Source: Candidatus Parvarchaeota archaeon (GTDB lineage: Archaea > Micrarchaeota > Micrarchaeia > Anstonellales > VGKX01). Taken from it: a stretch of DNA of 24,628 nucleotides. Positions 24,070 through 24,628 of this stretch are shown piece by piece. The notes below the pieces were generated by a model. It did not search any database. It was not told the origin of the DNA and saw only the letters and a program-made list of their open reading frames with translations. Location: the NCBI GenBank assembly GCA_016866895.1, contig VGKX01000001.1, positions 1 to 24,628 on the forward strand. Reading direction: 5' to 3'. Within the stretch, counting starts at the first letter, position 1, and each line of letters opens with the position of its first letter. The position numbers and the translations under genes are program-made.

Positions 24070-24628
24070 ATGTTAACTATGGCACAAGATGTAATACCTG
24101 CCAGCGCCACAAATGAAAAGCTGCTGGATGAATGCGCAAAGCCGCAAGAAGCAGCTAAAAGCGCTGCTGCAGGCAAATCCCTTGACAGGGTATTCATCCT
24201 TCTTTTTGTTGCGGCAATTGCCATAGCAGCTTATGCATACTTTGAAGGCCAGTCAACACCAGGGTTTACGCCGCCCATTAAGCTTGGCGATGCGCCCATG
24301 CATATCCACCCCCGCCTTTTCGTTTATATAGATGGGGAAAAAATCCAATTTCCGGCAAATGTTGGGCGAGGAGCTGAAGGTGGATTGCAATTACAAGGCG
24401 AGTATCCAGTGCACACCCATGGCGAGGATTACCTGAATGGCACTGTGCATGTTGAATCGGCAGACACACGGCCATTCACGCTTGGGCACTTTTTCCAGAT
24501 TTGGGGCAAGAAATTCAACAAGGATTGCATCATGGATTACTGCAGCGGGTGGGGAAAAAAGCTTTCAATGAGGGTCAACGGACTTCCCAACTACGAGTTT
24601 GACAGGCACGTGTTAAAAGACGGAGAAC
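24070..24628 (+). CDS. Membrane-anchored extracytoplasmic protein with His motifs, truncated by the window end
   Basis: The frame starts at ATG 24070 (AAGGAG three bases upstream) or ATG 24079 and is still open at the window edge after ~186 codons. A short cytoplasmic N-terminus is followed by one transmembrane helix (~43-63, RVFILLFVAAIAIAAYAYFE). The outside domain has a HIHPRLFVYIDG motif (~77-88), PVHTHGEDYLNGTVHVES (~111-128), FTLGHFFQIWGKKF (~133-146) and two close Cys (CIMDYC, ~150-155). This layout (H-x-H near a beta strand, then H-T-H, then F-T-L-G-x-F-F-x-x-W) recurs in uncharacterised archaeal and actinobacterial proteins as I remember them. The paired His and Cys suggest metal binding, which is inference. 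The position behind a pilin gene may place it at the same surface. Confidence 0.75.
   Translation, partial: MLTMAQDVIPASATNEKLLDECAKPQEAAKSAAAGKSLDRVFILLFVAAIAIAAYAYFEGQSTPGFTPPIKLGDAPMHIHPRLFVYIDGEKIQFPANVGRGAEGGLQLQGEYPVHTHGEDYLNGTVHVESADTRPFTLGHFFQIWGKKFNKDCIMDYCSGWGKKLSMRVNGLPNYEFDRHVLKDGE

Overview
The window comes from an archaeon, probably of the small-genome DPANN type, although the lineage cannot be fixed from the sequence alone. The archaeal evidence is: a riboflavin kinase of the CTP-dependent archaeal family fused to a winged helix, a pilin with a class III (QxSxE) signal peptide, a ParB-fold protein like archaeal free-serine kinases, TATA boxes about 26 nt before several starts, GGTG-type ribosome binding sites, a tRNA-Cys without an encoded CCA, and a C/D box guide RNA.

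Layout. The first 17.6 kb are on the minus strand. From right to left they hold an exceptionally long secreted protein of about 4,530 residues (17637 down to 4039), a second surface protein of 851 residues with C-terminal membrane segments (3998 to 1443), a SerK/ParB-like gene and a small unknown gene. Both surface proteins are built from NosD-type right-handed beta-helix modules, each ending in a Gly-Gly-Asn-aromatic-Trp signature and an Asp-rich Cys loop. The giant also has a central array of tandem Ig-like pairs that repeat every ~600 bp, and two inserted copies of a beta-sandwich-like domain. The two genes are 40 bp apart and share a homologous domain at the C-terminus of one and the N-terminus of the other, so they probably act together on the cell surface.

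From 17.65 to 18.2 kb there is no long open frame. This stretch holds an AT-rich, possibly bidirectional promoter, a candidate structured RNA on the plus strand, and a well-formed C/D box sRNA on the minus strand. The D' guide of that sRNA is predicted to direct 2'-O-methylation of the 23S rRNA A-loop uridine (E. coli U2552).

From 18.2 kb the genes are on the plus strand: the RbkR-type regulator/riboflavin kinase behind a perfect palindrome, a ~210-bp block open on both strands, a TPR protein, and a secreted protein with six Ig-like repeats and a glycine-rich hydrophobic segment. After a minus-strand tRNA-Cys come a four-CBS protein with an HPF-like tail (candidate ribosome hibernation factor), a class III pilin, and the start of a membrane-anchored His-motif protein that runs off the window. 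The theme is cell-surface architecture interspersed with translation-related genes and RNAs.
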